This document shows, in pieces, positions 55,172-64,000 of a stretch of DNA of 64,000 bases. A program made the position numbers and the translations under genes. The notes below the pieces were generated by a model. It searched no databases, was not told the DNA's origin, and saw only the letters and a program-made list of their open reading frames with translations. Every line of letters starts with the position of its first letter. Within the stretch, counting starts at the first letter, position 1. This stretch comes from Rhodocyclales bacterium (GTDB lineage Bacteria; Pseudomonadota; Gammaproteobacteria; Burkholderiales; Rhodocyclaceae): positions 52,932-116,931 of the forward strand of contig JACRIY010000033.1 of assembly GCA_016235805.1 (NCBI GenBank), read 5' to 3'.

Positions 55172-55735
55172 TCAGCTTCCCCCGGGCCTCGTCGGTGCGG
55201 CGAGCAGCACGACCGCTGCGCCCGCACCACCTTCGATGGTTCGCGCCTGGCAGAAGGCCAGGACTTCGCGACGCTGGGAGAGCCAGCCCAGCGCCAGTTT
55301 CTTTAGTATCGGTTCGCGCCCCGGCGAGCCGATGCCCTTGCCGTGCACCACCCGCACGCAGCGCAACCCGCGCCGATGGCAGTCGTGCAGGAATTCGGTA
55401 ACGGCGCGGCGCGCCTCGTCGCGGTTCATGCCGTGCAGGTCGAGCTTGGCCTGCACCACCCAGCGCCCGCGGCGCAGGTCGCGCAACACCGAGCGTTGCA
55501 GGCCGGGGCGGGCCCAGGCGGCCTGGTCGCCTCCTTCCAGTTGCAGGTCGAGCAGATCGGAACCGTCGATCGCTTCGCGCAGCACGGCCGCCTCGTCCAG
55601 CCGCGAATGGCGCGGGATCGCCGGCGGCAGGGGCGGTTCATGCTCCACCCGGTCCCAAGTGAGGGGCTGTGCATCGGCAACCGCAGCACGAAAGGCGGCG
55701 CGGTCTTCCTCGGCGGAGGGCGACCGCCGCCGCAT
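55172..55735 (-). CDS. Smr-domain protein (187 aa)
   Basis: A C-terminal Smr (small MutS-related) domain: AKLDLHGMNRDEARRAVTEF, then VRVVHGKGIGSPGREPILKK, with DLHG and HGKG motifs. The N-terminal ~90 residues are a linker. Stand-alone Smr proteins are nucleases or ribosome-quality factors; the exact role is not known. ATG 55735 is used, 4 nt after the trxB frame ends. Confidence 0.9.
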   Translation of the reverse strand: MRRRSPSAEEDRAAFRAAVADAQPLTWDRVEHEPPLPPAIPRHSRLDEAAVLREAIDGSDLLDLQLEGGDQAAWARPGLQRSVLRDLRRGRWVVQAKLDLHGMNRDEARRAVTEFLHDCHRRGLRCVRVVHGKGIGSPGREPILKKLALGWLSQRREVLAFCQARTIEGGAGAAVVLLAAPTRPGGS

Positions 55736-55739
55736 GGGA

Positions 55740-56693
<954 letters not shown>

Positions 56694-56724
56694 GGCAGCA
56701 ACTTTCCGGAATGAACGAACGGGA

Positions 56725-56751
56725 ATTATAGGTCCCTGCATTCTGCAGGGA
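56725..56751 (-). promoter_or_regulatory. Promoter of trxB with a palindromic operator
   Basis: On the minus strand a perfect TATAAT (56730-56725) is preceded directly by the palindrome TCCCTGCA-N3-TGCAGGGA (56733-56751), which fills the -35/-10 spacer. Such a site would let a regulator block or remodel RNA polymerase. Confidence 0.6.
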
Positions 56752-56876
56752 AGGTGTCCCGGCGATATAGATAGATGGACCGCAGGCCCGCGTTTTCAAG
56801 CGCCGTTGGCGCGGGTTCAGGGTGAGTGTCAGCCGCGAAGCGCAGCTTGATATCGAGCGTAGCGAGCAAACTCCGA

Positions 56877-56896
56877 CCCCCGCCCCGGGGCGGGGG
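56877..56896. repeat. GC-only palindrome upstream of trxB
   Basis: CCCCCGCCCCGGGGCGGGGG is a perfect 20-nt palindrome in the 273-bp trxB-pyrF spacer. The spacer also holds poly-G tracts. No gene is visible in it. Confidence 0.6.
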
Positions 56897-56966
56897 CAGG
56901 GGGTGGGGGGAGCATTGTATTGCGCTGATCTTCATGATCGGGGGCGTAGCCCGCGCATCATGAAGG

Positions 56967-57785
56967 TCAGCGCCAGCGGTTGATCGCGTCGCGGGTTTCC
57001 AGCGCCACCTTGCGTGCGGCGGCGGCGTAGTCCTCGCCCTTGCCGGCGTAAAGGATGGCGCGCGAGGAGTTGATCATCAGGCCGGTGCCGGCAGCGGTCT
57101 TGCCGGCCATCACGGTGGCTTCGATGTCGCCGCCCTGGGCGCCGATTCCGGGCACCAGCAACGGCATCTCGCCGACGATCTCGCGCACGCGGGCGATCTC
57201 GCCGGGGAAGGTGGCGCCGACGACGAGGGCGCACTGGCCCGTAGTATTCCAATCGTCGGCGACGAGGCGCGCGACCAATTCGAAAATCGCCGTCTCGCCG
57301 GCGCCGACTTTTTGAAACTGCAGGTCGCTGCCGCCCGGGTTCGAGGTGCGGCAGAGCAGGATCACGCCCTTGTCCTTGTAAGCCAGCCAGGGCTCGACAG
57401 AATCGCGGCCCATGTAGGGGTTCACCGTCACGGCATCTGCCCGGTAGCGCTCGAAGGCCTCGATCGCGTACTGCTCTGCGGTGCTGCCGATATCGCCGCG
57501 CTTGGCGTCGAGGATCACCGGCACGCCGGGGTGCCTTTCGTGGATGTGGGCGATCAGCGCTTCGAGCTGGTCCTCGGCGCGGCGCGCGGCGAAGTAGGCG
57601 ATCTGCGGCTTGAAGGCGCAGGCCAGGTCCGCCGTGGCGTCGGCGATCTCGCTGCAGAAGCGGAATATCGCGTCCGGCGCGTCCTTCAGGTGGGCGGGAA
57701 ATTTCGCCGGGTCGGGATCGAGTCCGACGCAGAGCAGCGAGTCGTTGGTCTTCCAAGCGGCGGCGAGCGATTCGGTGAAGGTCAT
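56967..57785 (-). CDS. pyrF: Orotidine 5'-phosphate decarboxylase
   Basis: A 272-aa enzyme of the long (PyrF type 2) class, final step of UMP synthesis. The catalytic Lys-Asp set appears in [26 protein letters not shown] and [11 protein letters not shown] are phosphate-binding loops. ATG 57785 overlaps the MFS stop (57782-57784). It contains a copy of the dispersed motif (57282-57313). Confidence 0.95.
   Translation of the reverse strand: MTFTESLAAAWKTNDSLLCVGLDPDPAKFPAHLKDAPDAIFRFCSEIADATADLACAFKPQIAYFAARRAEDQLEALIAHIHERHPGVPVILDAKRGDIGSTAEQYAIEAFERYRADAVTVNPYMGRDSVEPWLAYKDKGVILLCRTSNPGGSDLQFQKVGAGETAIFELVARLVADDWNTTGQCALVVGATFPGEIARVREIVGEMPLLVPGIGAQGGDIEATVMAGKTAAGTGLMINSSRAILYAGKGEDYAAAARKVALETRDAINRWR
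57282..57313 (-). repeat. Dispersed AAAGTCGGCGC-type motif, copy in pyrF
   Basis: Minus strand AAAAAGTCGGCGCCGGCGAG then ACGGCGATTTTCG; read as [11 protein letters not shown] in PyrF. A-tract and T-tract flank it. Confidence 0.5.
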
Positions 57786-58957
57786 GATCTGCGTTCCTGA
57801 AGGTAAGGACGGCGCCACAGCGGAGCCAGCAGCACGAGGCCGAGCAGCGGCCCCGGCAGCAGCCACCAGGCGATTTTGGCACCCCATTGTTCCACATGCG
57901 CGGTGGCGAGGTGTATCGAGGCGAGCGTGATGGCGAAGCCGATGCTGTTCTGGATCGCCAGCGCGCTGCCGACGTCCTGCGGCGGGCAGGCGCGCGCCGA
58001 GAGCGCGGAGAACTGCGGCGAATCGGCGACCACGGCGAAGCCCCAGAGCAGCAGCAGGGCCAGCAGCAGCGGTGCCGGCGCGGCGGCAGCGAAGGGGAAC
58101 AGCAGGCAGCAGGCGGCGGAAGCGGCCAGCGCCCAGGCCGCAACGCGCGCGCCGCCGATGAAGAGGCCCAGTTGCCCGCCGGCGAAGCAGCCCAGCCCGC
58201 CGCTGCCGATCACGGCGAAGGCCAGCAGCGGCGTGCCCCAGGCCGGATCGAGCCCCAGCTGCGTCGGCAGCCCGGTCGCCGCCAGCAAGAGCGGTACCAG
58301 CGTCCAGAAGGCATACAGCTCCCACATGTGGCCGAAGTAGCCGCCCGCGGCGGCACGGAAATCGGCGATCGAGAACGCGTGCAGTACGTGGCCGAAGGCG
58401 ATGCGCTGGCCCTTGCCGCGCAATTTGAGGTGTGGGCCGTCGCCGAGGAAGAAGATCATCAACGCGGCGACCACGGCCAGCAGCGAGGAGGCCAGCACCA
58501 CGTACTGCCACGGCCAGCTGCCACCCAGCGCGCGCAGGCCGTGGGGCAGGGCGGTGCCCAGCGTCAGCATGCCGACCAGCCAGGCCAGCACCTGTCCCGC
58601 GCGGTCGGGCGCCCAGCCCACCACCAGCTTCATGCCAAGCGGATAGATTCCGGCCAGCGCCAGGCCGACGCAGAAGCGGTAGGCCAGCGCCTGTTCGAGG
58701 TTGGCGGCGAACAGCGCGAAGGCGGCATTGGCGGCGGCACCCGCCAGGGCGCTGGCGGCGACGATGCGGCTCGCCGGGTAGCGGTCGGCCAGGCCGCTGA
58801 TGGCGGCGCCCAGCGTGCCGAGGATGAAGCCGAGTTGCACCGCATTGGTCAGGCTGCCGATCTCGGCGTTGCCCAGGCCCCAGGCCTGCGCCAGGTCGGG
58901 CGCAGCGGCGTTGGCGGAAAACCACAGCGAGGTGCCCAGCAACTGGGCGACCACCAC
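57782..58957 (-). CDS. MFS transporter (12-helix)
   Basis: A major facilitator protein. [20 protein letters not shown] opens helix 1, and [20 protein letters not shown] is the family motif between helices 2 and 3. Substrate unknown. The start is unresolved: the frame stays open into the glnS 3' end without an ATG; I give GTG 58957 as the first plausible start. An upstream in-frame CTG/GTG start near 59000 is also possible. Downstream it overlaps the pyrF start. Confidence 0.8.
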   Translation of the reverse strand: MVVAQLLGTSLWFSANAAAPDLAQAWGLGNAEIGSLTNAVQLGFILGTLGAAISGLADRYPASRIVAASALAGAAANAAFALFAANLEQALAYRFCVGLALAGIYPLGMKLVVGWAPDRAGQVLAWLVGMLTLGTALPHGLRALGGSWPWQYVVLASSLLAVVAALMIFFLGDGPHLKLRGKGQRIAFGHVLHAFSIADFRAAAGGYFGHMWELYAFWTLVPLLLAATGLPTQLGLDPAWGTPLLAFAVIGSGGLGCFAGGQLGLFIGGARVAAWALAASAACCLLFPFAAAAPAPLLLALLLLWGFAVVADSPQFSALSARACPPQDVGSALAIQNSIGFAITLASIHLATAHVEQWGAKIAWWLLPGPLLGLVLLAPLWRRPYLQERRS

Positions 58958-59013
58958 GACGGCCAGCGCACGGTTCTCCCGGCCCCGGTCGGCGGCGGTG
59001 GCGGGCGTCCCGC

Positions 59014-60837
59014 CTATTTGCCCTTGCTCCAGGAATCCTTCAGCGTCACGGCGCGGTTGAACACCGGCGCGCCGGGTTTCGAATCGACGCGGTCGGCGAC
59101 GAAGTAGCCGTGGCGCTCGAACTGGAAACGCTCCTCGGCCACGGCGTCCTTCAGTGCCGCCTCGAGTTGCGCGGCTATCACGCGCTTGGATGCCGGGTTG
59201 AGGTCGGCGATGAAGTCGCGGTCGCCGCTGCCCGGCGCTTCCACGGCGAACAGCCGGTCGTAGAGGCGCACCTCGGCGGCATAGGCATGTTTGGCCGAGA
59301 CCCAGTGGATGTTGCCCTTGACCTTGTAGCTGTCGGACCCGGGCGTGCCGGACTTCGAATCGGCGAAGTAGTTGCAATGCACGGCGGTGATGTTGCCGGC
59401 ATCATCCTTGTCGCAGCCGGTACATTCGACGACGAAGCCATAGCGCAGGCGCACCTTGTTGCCGGGGAAGAGGCGGAAGTAGCCCTTGCTCGGCGCCTCC
59501 ATGAAGTCCTCGCGCTCGATCCAGAGTTCCTTCGAGAAGGGCACCGGGCGCTTGCCCCAGTCGGGCTTCTGCGGATGGTTTGGGGCCAGGCATTCCTCTT
59601 CCTGGCCCTCCGGATAGTTGTCGATGACCAGTTTCACCGGATCGAGCACGGCGATGCGGCGTGGCGCGGTCTCGTTGAGGTGTTCGCGCTGGCATTCCTC
59701 CAGCACGCTGATGTCGATCCAGGAATCCGACTTGGTGACGCCGATCATCTCGCTGAAGGCGCGGAAGCCCTCCGCCGTGAAGCCGCGGCGGCGCGCGCCG
59801 ACCAGGGTCGGCAGGCGCGGGTCGTCCCAGCCGTCGACGTGCTTTTCCTCGACCAGCTGGATCAGCTTGCGTTTGGACAGCACGACGTAGGACAGGTTGA
59901 GGCGGGCGAATTCGAACTGCTGCGGCAGGGGGGTATTGACGCAACCGAGTTCCGCCAGGCGTTGCAGCAGCCAGTCGTAGAAGGGCCGCTGGTCTTCGAA
60001 CTCCAGGGTGCAGATCGAGTGCGTGATGTTCTCCAGCGCGTCCTCGATCGGGTGCGCGTAGGTATACATCGGATAGATGCACCAGGCATCACCCGTGTTG
60101 TGGTGCGTCGCGTGGCGGATGCGGTAAATCGCCGGGTCGCGCAGGTTGATGTTGCCCGAGGCCATGTCGATCTTCGCCCGCAGCACGTGGGTGCCGTCGG
60201 CGAACTCGCCGCCGCGCATGGCGCGGAACAGGGCCAGGTTCTCGGCCGGCGTGCGCCCGCGGTAGGGCGAGTTGCGACCGCCTTCGGTCAGCGTGCCGCG
60301 GCTGGCGCGCATTTCGTCGGCCGTCTGCGAATCGACGTAGGCGTGGCCGGCCTCGATAAGCTTCTCGGCGAACTGGTACATCCACTCGAAGTAGTCCGAG
60401 GCCAGGTACTGGTTGGTTTCGTCGCCGAAGCGCCAGTCGAAGCCCAGCCAGCGCACCGCGTCGATGATGGCATCGACATATTCCTGTTCTTCCTTCTCCG
60501 GGTTCGTGTCGTCGAAGCGCAGGTGGCAGGCGCCCTGGTAGTCCAGCGCCAGGCCGAAATTCAGGCAGATCGACTTGGCGTGGCCGAAGTGCAGGTAGCC
60601 ATTGGGCTCCGGCGGGAAGCGGGTGCGGATCTTCGCCGCGTCCAGTTTTGGCTCCGTGCCGTCGGCGCCGACTTCTTGCGCCGCGGCAGGGCCGGGCTTG
60701 CCGCTCCAGCGCCGGGACGCGTACTTGCCGACCTTGAGGTCGGCGTCGATGATGTGGCGGATGAAGTTGGCTACCCGCGCGCTGGCGCCGGGTGCGGTAT
60801 CCACTGGGATCGAGACTTTGGTTTCGGTTTCGGCCAT
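59014..60837 (-). CDS. glnS: Glutaminyl-tRNA synthetase
   Basis: A 607-aa class I synthetase. The HIGH motif is seen in [20 protein letters not shown], the KMSKS equivalent in [13 protein letters not shown], and the C-terminal anticodon-binding beta barrels follow. It charges tRNA-Gln with glutamine. ATG 60837 gives the usual head. A degenerate version of the dispersed motif occurs at 60653-60674. Confidence 0.96.
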   Translation of the reverse strand: MAETETKVSIPVDTAPGASARVANFIRHIIDADLKVGKYASRRWSGKPGPAAAQEVGADGTEPKLDAAKIRTRFPPEPNGYLHFGHAKSICLNFGLALDYQGACHLRFDDTNPEKEEQEYVDAIIDAVRWLGFDWRFGDETNQYLASDYFEWMYQFAEKLIEAGHAYVDSQTADEMRASRGTLTEGGRNSPYRGRTPAENLALFRAMRGGEFADGTHVLRAKIDMASGNINLRDPAIYRIRHATHHNTGDAWCIYPMYTYAHPIEDALENITHSICTLEFEDQRPFYDWLLQRLAELGCVNTPLPQQFEFARLNLSYVVLSKRKLIQLVEEKHVDGWDDPRLPTLVGARRRGFTAEGFRAFSEMIGVTKSDSWIDISVLEECQREHLNETAPRRIAVLDPVKLVIDNYPEGQEEECLAPNHPQKPDWGKRPVPFSKELWIEREDFMEAPSKGYFRLFPGNKVRLRYGFVVECTGCDKDDAGNITAVHCNYFADSKSGTPGSDSYKVKGNIHWVSAKHAYAAEVRLYDRLFAVEAPGSGDRDFIADLNPASKRVIAAQLEAALKDAVAEERFQFERHGYFVADRVDSKPGAPVFNRAVTLKDSWSKGK

Positions 60838-60895
60838 GATCGGCGGCAGCATGTGGCAAAACGGCGATTCTACCGGCAGGCGTAAAATCGCGACG

Positions 60896-61279
60896 ATGAA
60901 TTGGACCAGTCTTCTCGCCATCGGCGGCGGCGCGATCCTCGGGGCGTGGCTGCGCTATGGCCTCGGGCTGTGGCTCAACCCGGTGTTGCCTGCGATGCCG
61001 CTGGGTACGCTCGCGGCCAATCTGGTCGGTGCCTACCTGGTCGGCGCGGCCGTGATGGTCTTCCATCTCAACGCCGAGATGCCGCCGGAACTCAAGCTCT
61101 TCTTCATCACCGGCTTCCTTGGCGCGCTGACCACCTTCTCGACCTTTTCCGCCGAAGTGGTGGCGATGATCCAGCGCGCCGACTACGGCTGGGCGCTGGG
61201 CACCGCCTCGCTGCACCTGTTCGGCTCGCTGCTGCTGACGGGACTGGGCATCTTCACCATCCACAAGCTGGCGCAATAG
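60896..61279 (+). CDS. crcB: CrcB/Fluc fluoride channel
   Basis: A 127-aa protein with four helices. GGGAILGAWLRYGLGLWL and PLGTLAANLVGAYLVGA (with the Asn in the pore helix), GFLGALTTFSTFSAEVVAM with the TFSTFS motif, fit CrcB dimers that export F-. It is divergent from glnS; the 58-bp spacer is too short for a fluoride riboswitch and I see none. Confidence 0.95.
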   Translation: MNWTSLLAIGGGAILGAWLRYGLGLWLNPVLPAMPLGTLAANLVGAYLVGAAVMVFHLNAEMPPELKLFFITGFLGALTTFSTFSAEVVAMIQRADYGWALGTASLHLFGSLLLTGLGIFTIHKLAQ

Positions 61280-61282
61280 TCG

Positions 61283-61310
61283 TTTGCGCCGTCTCGCCGG
61301 CGCCGACTTT
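61283..61310 (-). repeat. Dispersed AAAGTCGGCGC-type motif, spacer copy after crcB
   Basis: Minus strand AAAGTCGGCGCCGGCGAGAC then GGCGCAAA, starting four bases after the crcB stop. Same sequence family as the pyrF copy. Confidence 0.5.
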
Positions 61311-61415
61311 CGGGTATCGTGGTCTGTCCCCAATTCCCTCCCGCGCGCAAGCACCTGATCGGCGCGTTGCGCAGGGCAGCTTTCCGGGCGTTGCACGGCA
61401 GCCACGCTTGGCGCC

Positions 61416-61447
61416 TTGAATTCCGGATCGAACGTATCTACAATGTA
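61416..61447 (+). promoter_or_regulatory. Promoter/operator of mazEF
   Basis: TTGAAT (61416-61421) and TACAAT (61439-61444) are 17 bp apart, a strong sigma70 promoter. CTACA-A-TGTAG (61437-61447) is a palindrome overlapping the -10, the expected place for MazE autorepression. The rest of 61311-61415 holds no gene. Confidence 0.75.
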
Positions 61448-61474
61448 GAAACATATCGTCCGGGAGGAATCGCC

Positions 61475-61717
61475 ATGGAAACCACTATCCGCAAATGGGG
61501 CAACAGCCCCGCCGTTCGTCTGCCGGCGGCGATCTTGCGCGAGGCGGCATTCGGCGTCGAGCAGCGCGTCAACATCTCGGTGTCGCAGGGCAGGATCGTG
61601 ATCGAGCCATCCGATAGAGTCACTTACGATCTCGATGCGCTGGTCGACGGCATCACGGCCGGCAACAGGCACGAGGAAACCGACTTTGGCGCTCCGGTTG
61701 GCAAGGAGATCTGGTGA
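61475..61717 (+). CDS. mazE: MazE-type antitoxin (AbrB/SpoVT fold)
   Basis: An 80-aa protein: METTIRKWGNSPAVRLPAAI is the swapped-hairpin DNA-binding motif of MazE, and the acidic C-terminus (NRHEETDFGAPVGKEIW) would neutralise the toxin. GGGAGG precedes the ATG. It is coupled to mazF by a one-base overlap. Confidence 0.94.
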   Translation: METTIRKWGNSPAVRLPAAILREAAFGVEQRVNISVSQGRIVIEPSDRVTYDLDALVDGITAGNRHEETDFGAPVGKEIW

Positions 61718-62052
61718 TGGCCTATGTGCCGGATGCCGGACACGTGGTCTGGCTGGAATTCGATCCCCAGGCCGGTCACGAGCAGGCCGGGCGCCGTCCC
61801 GCGCTGGTGGTGAGCCCGGCGCAGTACAACGGAAAGACCGGGTTGATGGTTTGTTGCCCGATGACGACGAAGATCAAGGGACATCCTTTCGAGGTTCTCG
61901 CGGAGGCCGGCGGTACGCCGGGCGCGATTCTTTCCGACCAGGTGAAGTCGCTGGACTGGAAGGTACGGCGGGCGAAAAAGAAATCCGAGGTGTCGGCCGA
62001 GGTCATGCTGCACGTTCGGGCCAAGCTCAAGGCCTTGTTGCAGATCGCCTGA
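61717..62052 (+). CDS. mazF: MazF-type endoribonuclease toxin
   Basis: A 111-aa PemK/MazF fold: GHVVWLEFDPQAGHEQAGRR with the conserved Arg, PALVVSPAQYN, and GAILSDQVKSLDW with the catalytic Thr/Ser position. It cleaves mRNA at short motifs. ATG 61717 is used; GTG 61714 is also possible. AAGGAG lies at 61703-61708. Appears intact. Confidence 0.94.
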   Translation: MAYVPDAGHVVWLEFDPQAGHEQAGRRPALVVSPAQYNGKTGLMVCCPMTTKIKGHPFEVLAEAGGTPGAILSDQVKSLDWKVRRAKKKSEVSAEVMLHVRAKLKALLQIA

Positions 62053-62062
62053 TTCGCCGTTG

Positions 62063-64000
62063 ATGAAATTCGATCCCGAGGCGCGACGGGCGGCGCGGCC
62101 GGCGCTGACCTATGACGAGGCGCTGCCGGTCAATGTGCTGCGTGCCGAGATCGGCGCGACGATACTCAAGCACCAGGTGGTGGTGATCTGCGGCGAGACG
62201 GGTTCGGGCAAGACCACGCAACTGCCCAAGATCTGCCTCGAGATCGGCCGCGGCCTCAACGGCCTGATCGGCCACACCCAGCCGCGGCGCATCGCCGCGC
62301 GCGCCACGGCGACGCGCATTTCGCAGGAACTCAAGTCCGAACTCGGCCGCCACGTCGGCTTCAAGATCCGCTTCACCGACAAGGTGACGCCGGCCTCCTA
62401 CATCAAGCTGATGACCGACGGCATCCTGCTCGCGGAGACGCAGACCGACCCGCTGCTGCGCCAGTATGACACCATACTGATCGACGAGGCGCACGAGCGC
62501 AGCCTCAACATCGACTTCCTGCTCGGCTACCTCAAGCAGTTGCTGCCGAAGCGGCGCGACCTGAAAGTCATCGTCACCTCGGCGACGCTGGATGCCGAGC
62601 GCTTCAGCCGGCATTTCATGGTCGACGGCAAGCCGGCCCCGGTGATCGAGGTGTCGGGGCGCCTGTTCCCGATCGAGACACGCTTCCGGCCGTGGCAGGA
62701 AAAGAAGGACGGCGACCTCAACGACGCCATCGTCACGGCCGTCGACGAGGCCCACCGCGAGGGGTCGGGCGACGTGCTGGTGTTCCTGCCCGGCGAACGC
62801 GAGATCCGCGAGGCGGCCGAGGCGCTAAGGAAGCACCATCCGCCTGGGCTGGAGGTCCTGCCGCTGTTCGCGCGCCAGACCGCTGTCGAGCAGGGCCGCG
62901 TCTTCGCCTCGCATCAGGGGCAGCGCGTGGTGCTGGCGACCAACGTCGCCGAGACCTCGCTCACCGTGCCCGGCATCCGCTACGTGATCGATTCGGGCCT
63001 GGCGCGGGTCAAGCGCTATTCCCATCGCAACAAGGTCGAGCAACTGCAGGTCGAGCCGATTTCGCGCGCGGCCGCCAGCCAGCGCGCCGGGCGCTGCGGC
63101 CGCGTTTCGGCCGGCGTTTGCTTCAAGCTGTATGACGAAGAGGACTACAACAAGCGCCCGCCCTATACCGAGCCCGAGATCCTGCGCTCCAGCCTGGCCG
63201 GCGTGATCCTGCGCATGAAGTCCTTGCACCTGGGTGACGTCGAGGATTTCCCCTTCCTCGAAGCGCCGGCGCCGCGCATGATCGCCGACGGTTATAACCT
63301 GCTCGCCGAACTTGGCGCGCTGGACGAGGCGACCAAGGAGCTGACGCCGGTCGGACACGAGCTGGCCAAGTTGCCGCTCGATCCCAAGATCGGCCGCATG
63401 ATCCTTGCCGCGCGCGAGCATGGTTGCCTGCGCGAGGTGCTGATCATCGCCGCCGCGCTGGGCACTCAGGATCCGCGCGACCGGCCGCAGGAACATGCCG
63501 CGGCGGCCGACCAGGCCCATGCCAAGTGGAAGGACGAGAAGTCCGAATTCCTCTCCTATTTGAAGCTCTGGACCGCCGCCGATGAAGTCTGGAAGCGCGA
63601 GACATCGAACAAGCAGCGTCAGTGGTGCCGGCAGAACTTCATCAACTGGCTGCGCCTGCGCGAATGGCGCGACGTGCATGGCCAGCTGATGGCGCTGTGC
63701 CACGAACACGGTTGGAAGGAAAATCAGATCCCCGCCGGCTACGAGGCGATCCACAAGGCGCTGCTGACCGGCCTGCTCGGCCATATCGGCCTGATCAGCG
63801 AGGAAGACAAGAATTACCTCGGCGCGCGAGGCATCCGCTTCTTCATCCATCCGGGATCGTCGCTGTTGAAAAAGGCCGGACGCTGGATCGTCGCCGCCGA
63901 ACTGGTCGAGACCTCGCGCCTGTTCGCCCGCTGCGTGGCGAAGATCGAGCCGGAATGGCTGGAGCAGGTCGGCGCCCACCTGATCCGCAAGCATGTCTAT
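62063..64000 (+). CDS. hrpA: HrpA, ATP-dependent DEAH RNA helicase (5' part, truncated by window end)
   Basis: ATG 62063 opens a frame that runs off the window after 646 codons; the full protein is usually ~1300 aa. GETGSGKTTQ (Walker A), DEAHERSLN (DEAH box), SATLDAERF (motif III), and QRAGRCGRVSAG (motif VI) are in order, followed by the helicase-associated domains (LGTQDPRDRPQE). It starts 10 bp after mazF. HrpA remodels RNPs and processes mRNA. Confidence 0.96.
   Translation, partial: MKFDPEARRAARPALTYDEALPVNVLRAEIGATILKHQVVVICGETGSGKTTQLPKICLEIGRGLNGLIGHTQPRRIAARATATRISQELKSELGRHVGFKIRFTDKVTPASYIKLMTDGILLAETQTDPLLRQYDTILIDEAHERSLNIDFLLGYLKQLLPKRRDLKVIVTSATLDAERFSRHFMVDGKPAPVIEVSGRLFPIETRFRPWQEKKDGDLNDAIVTAVDEAHREGSGDVLVFLPGEREIREAAEALRKHHPPGLEVLPLFARQTAVEQGRVFASHQGQRVVLATNVAETSLTVPGIRYVIDSGLARVKRYSHRNKVEQLQVEPISRAAASQRAGRCGRVSAGVCFKLYDEEDYNKRPPYTEPEILRSSLAGVILRMKSLHLGDVEDFPFLEAPAPRMIADGYNLLAELGALDEATKELTPVGHELAKLPLDPKIGRMILAAREHGCLREVLIIAAALGTQDPRDRPQEHAAAADQAHAKWKDEKSEFLSYLKLWTAADEVWKRETSNKQRQWCRQNFINWLRLREWRDVHGQLMALCHEHGWKENQIPAGYEAIHKALLTGLLGHIGLISEEDKNYLGARGIRFFIHPGSSLLKKAGRWIVAAELVETSRLFARCVAKIEPEWLEQVGAHLIRKHVY

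Noticed and set aside
56877..56896. 20-nt GC palindrome as a specific regulatory site
   Set aside because: It lies over 180 bp upstream of the trxB start and looks like the low-complexity G/C repeats found elsewhere; kept only as a repeat.
60602..60895. Longer crcB reading frame to 60602
   Set aside because: It overlaps the glnS 5' end antisense, and CrcB homology starts at ATG 60896.

Overview
The window looks like chromosome of a facultatively anaerobic betaproteobacterium, most like the Rhodocyclales. This rests on high GC, a ccoNOQP cbb3 oxidase with FNR-type sites, class I PHA synthase, a Dnr/NnrS nitric-oxide module, DUF2325 and HrpA homologues, and short intergenic palindromes of the kind common in that order. 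The species cannot be named from the sequence.

Layout. (1) 1-6690: the tail of ispH, then tRNA-Thr(CGT), which hosts a 6.35 kb integrative element bounded by a 45-bp direct repeat (245-289 and 6591-6635). The element carries a tyrosine integrase, a putative AlpA/excisionase-type protein, a winged-helix-like protein, a primase-helicase, a PC4-type ssDNA-binding protein and two cargo genes of unknown function. It has no capsid, packaging or conjugation genes, so it resembles a satellite. (2) 6691-16306: an SDR dehydrogenase, then ccoI-ccoS, ccoNOQP, ccoG-ccoH and two small membrane proteins, together the cbb3 oxidase and its assembly genes. Between ccoS and ccoN there is a strong candidate for a short FNR-activated small RNA. 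(3) 16334-27690: an anaerobic, NO- and O2-related block: two hemerythrins, UspA, PHA synthase, a diiron/MBL protein, DUF2249, two polytopic membrane proteins (one NnrS), Dnr-type and FNR-type regulators, HemN, and a TauE/SafE-like protein. Perfect or near-perfect FNR boxes sit ahead of several of these. (4) 27851-33391: a hybrid histidine kinase, a MerR-type regulator with copA and copZ, and a cyclic-nucleotide-binding protein. (5) 33486-36747: dps, ahpF and ahpC (peroxide defence), with a 131-bp tandem repeat that copies the dps 3' end. (6) 36834-44779: a minus-strand run of CBS, Tim44-like, CcmE, DUF2062, BI-1, UspA, TerC, TerB/DUF697-like and HPF genes, closed by a divergent NhaR-type regulator. 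(7) 44981-51370: a Fur-boxed iron operon, hemP-bfd-bfr-DUF2325-tonB-exbB-exbD-TonB-dependent receptor. (8) 51506-64000: ppa, nadE, glnB, a second cNMP-binding protein, an Smr protein, a trxB interrupted by an in-frame amber codon, pyrF, an MFS transporter, glnS, crcB, mazEF and the start of hrpA.

How it fits together. FNR (25 kb) probably switches on the oxidase operon, the candidate sRNA, hemN, a UspA and the hemerythrin-DUF2249 operon when oxygen falls. Dnr and NnrS add NO handling. CcoI, CopA and CopZ handle copper, and Fur controls iron acquisition and storage. The main items for a second look are the FNR-driven sRNA, the minimal tRNA-Thr element with its origin-like region, a roughly 25-bp motif found at eight sites in both genes and spacers, the structured repeats around dps and glnB, and the trxB nonsense codon.
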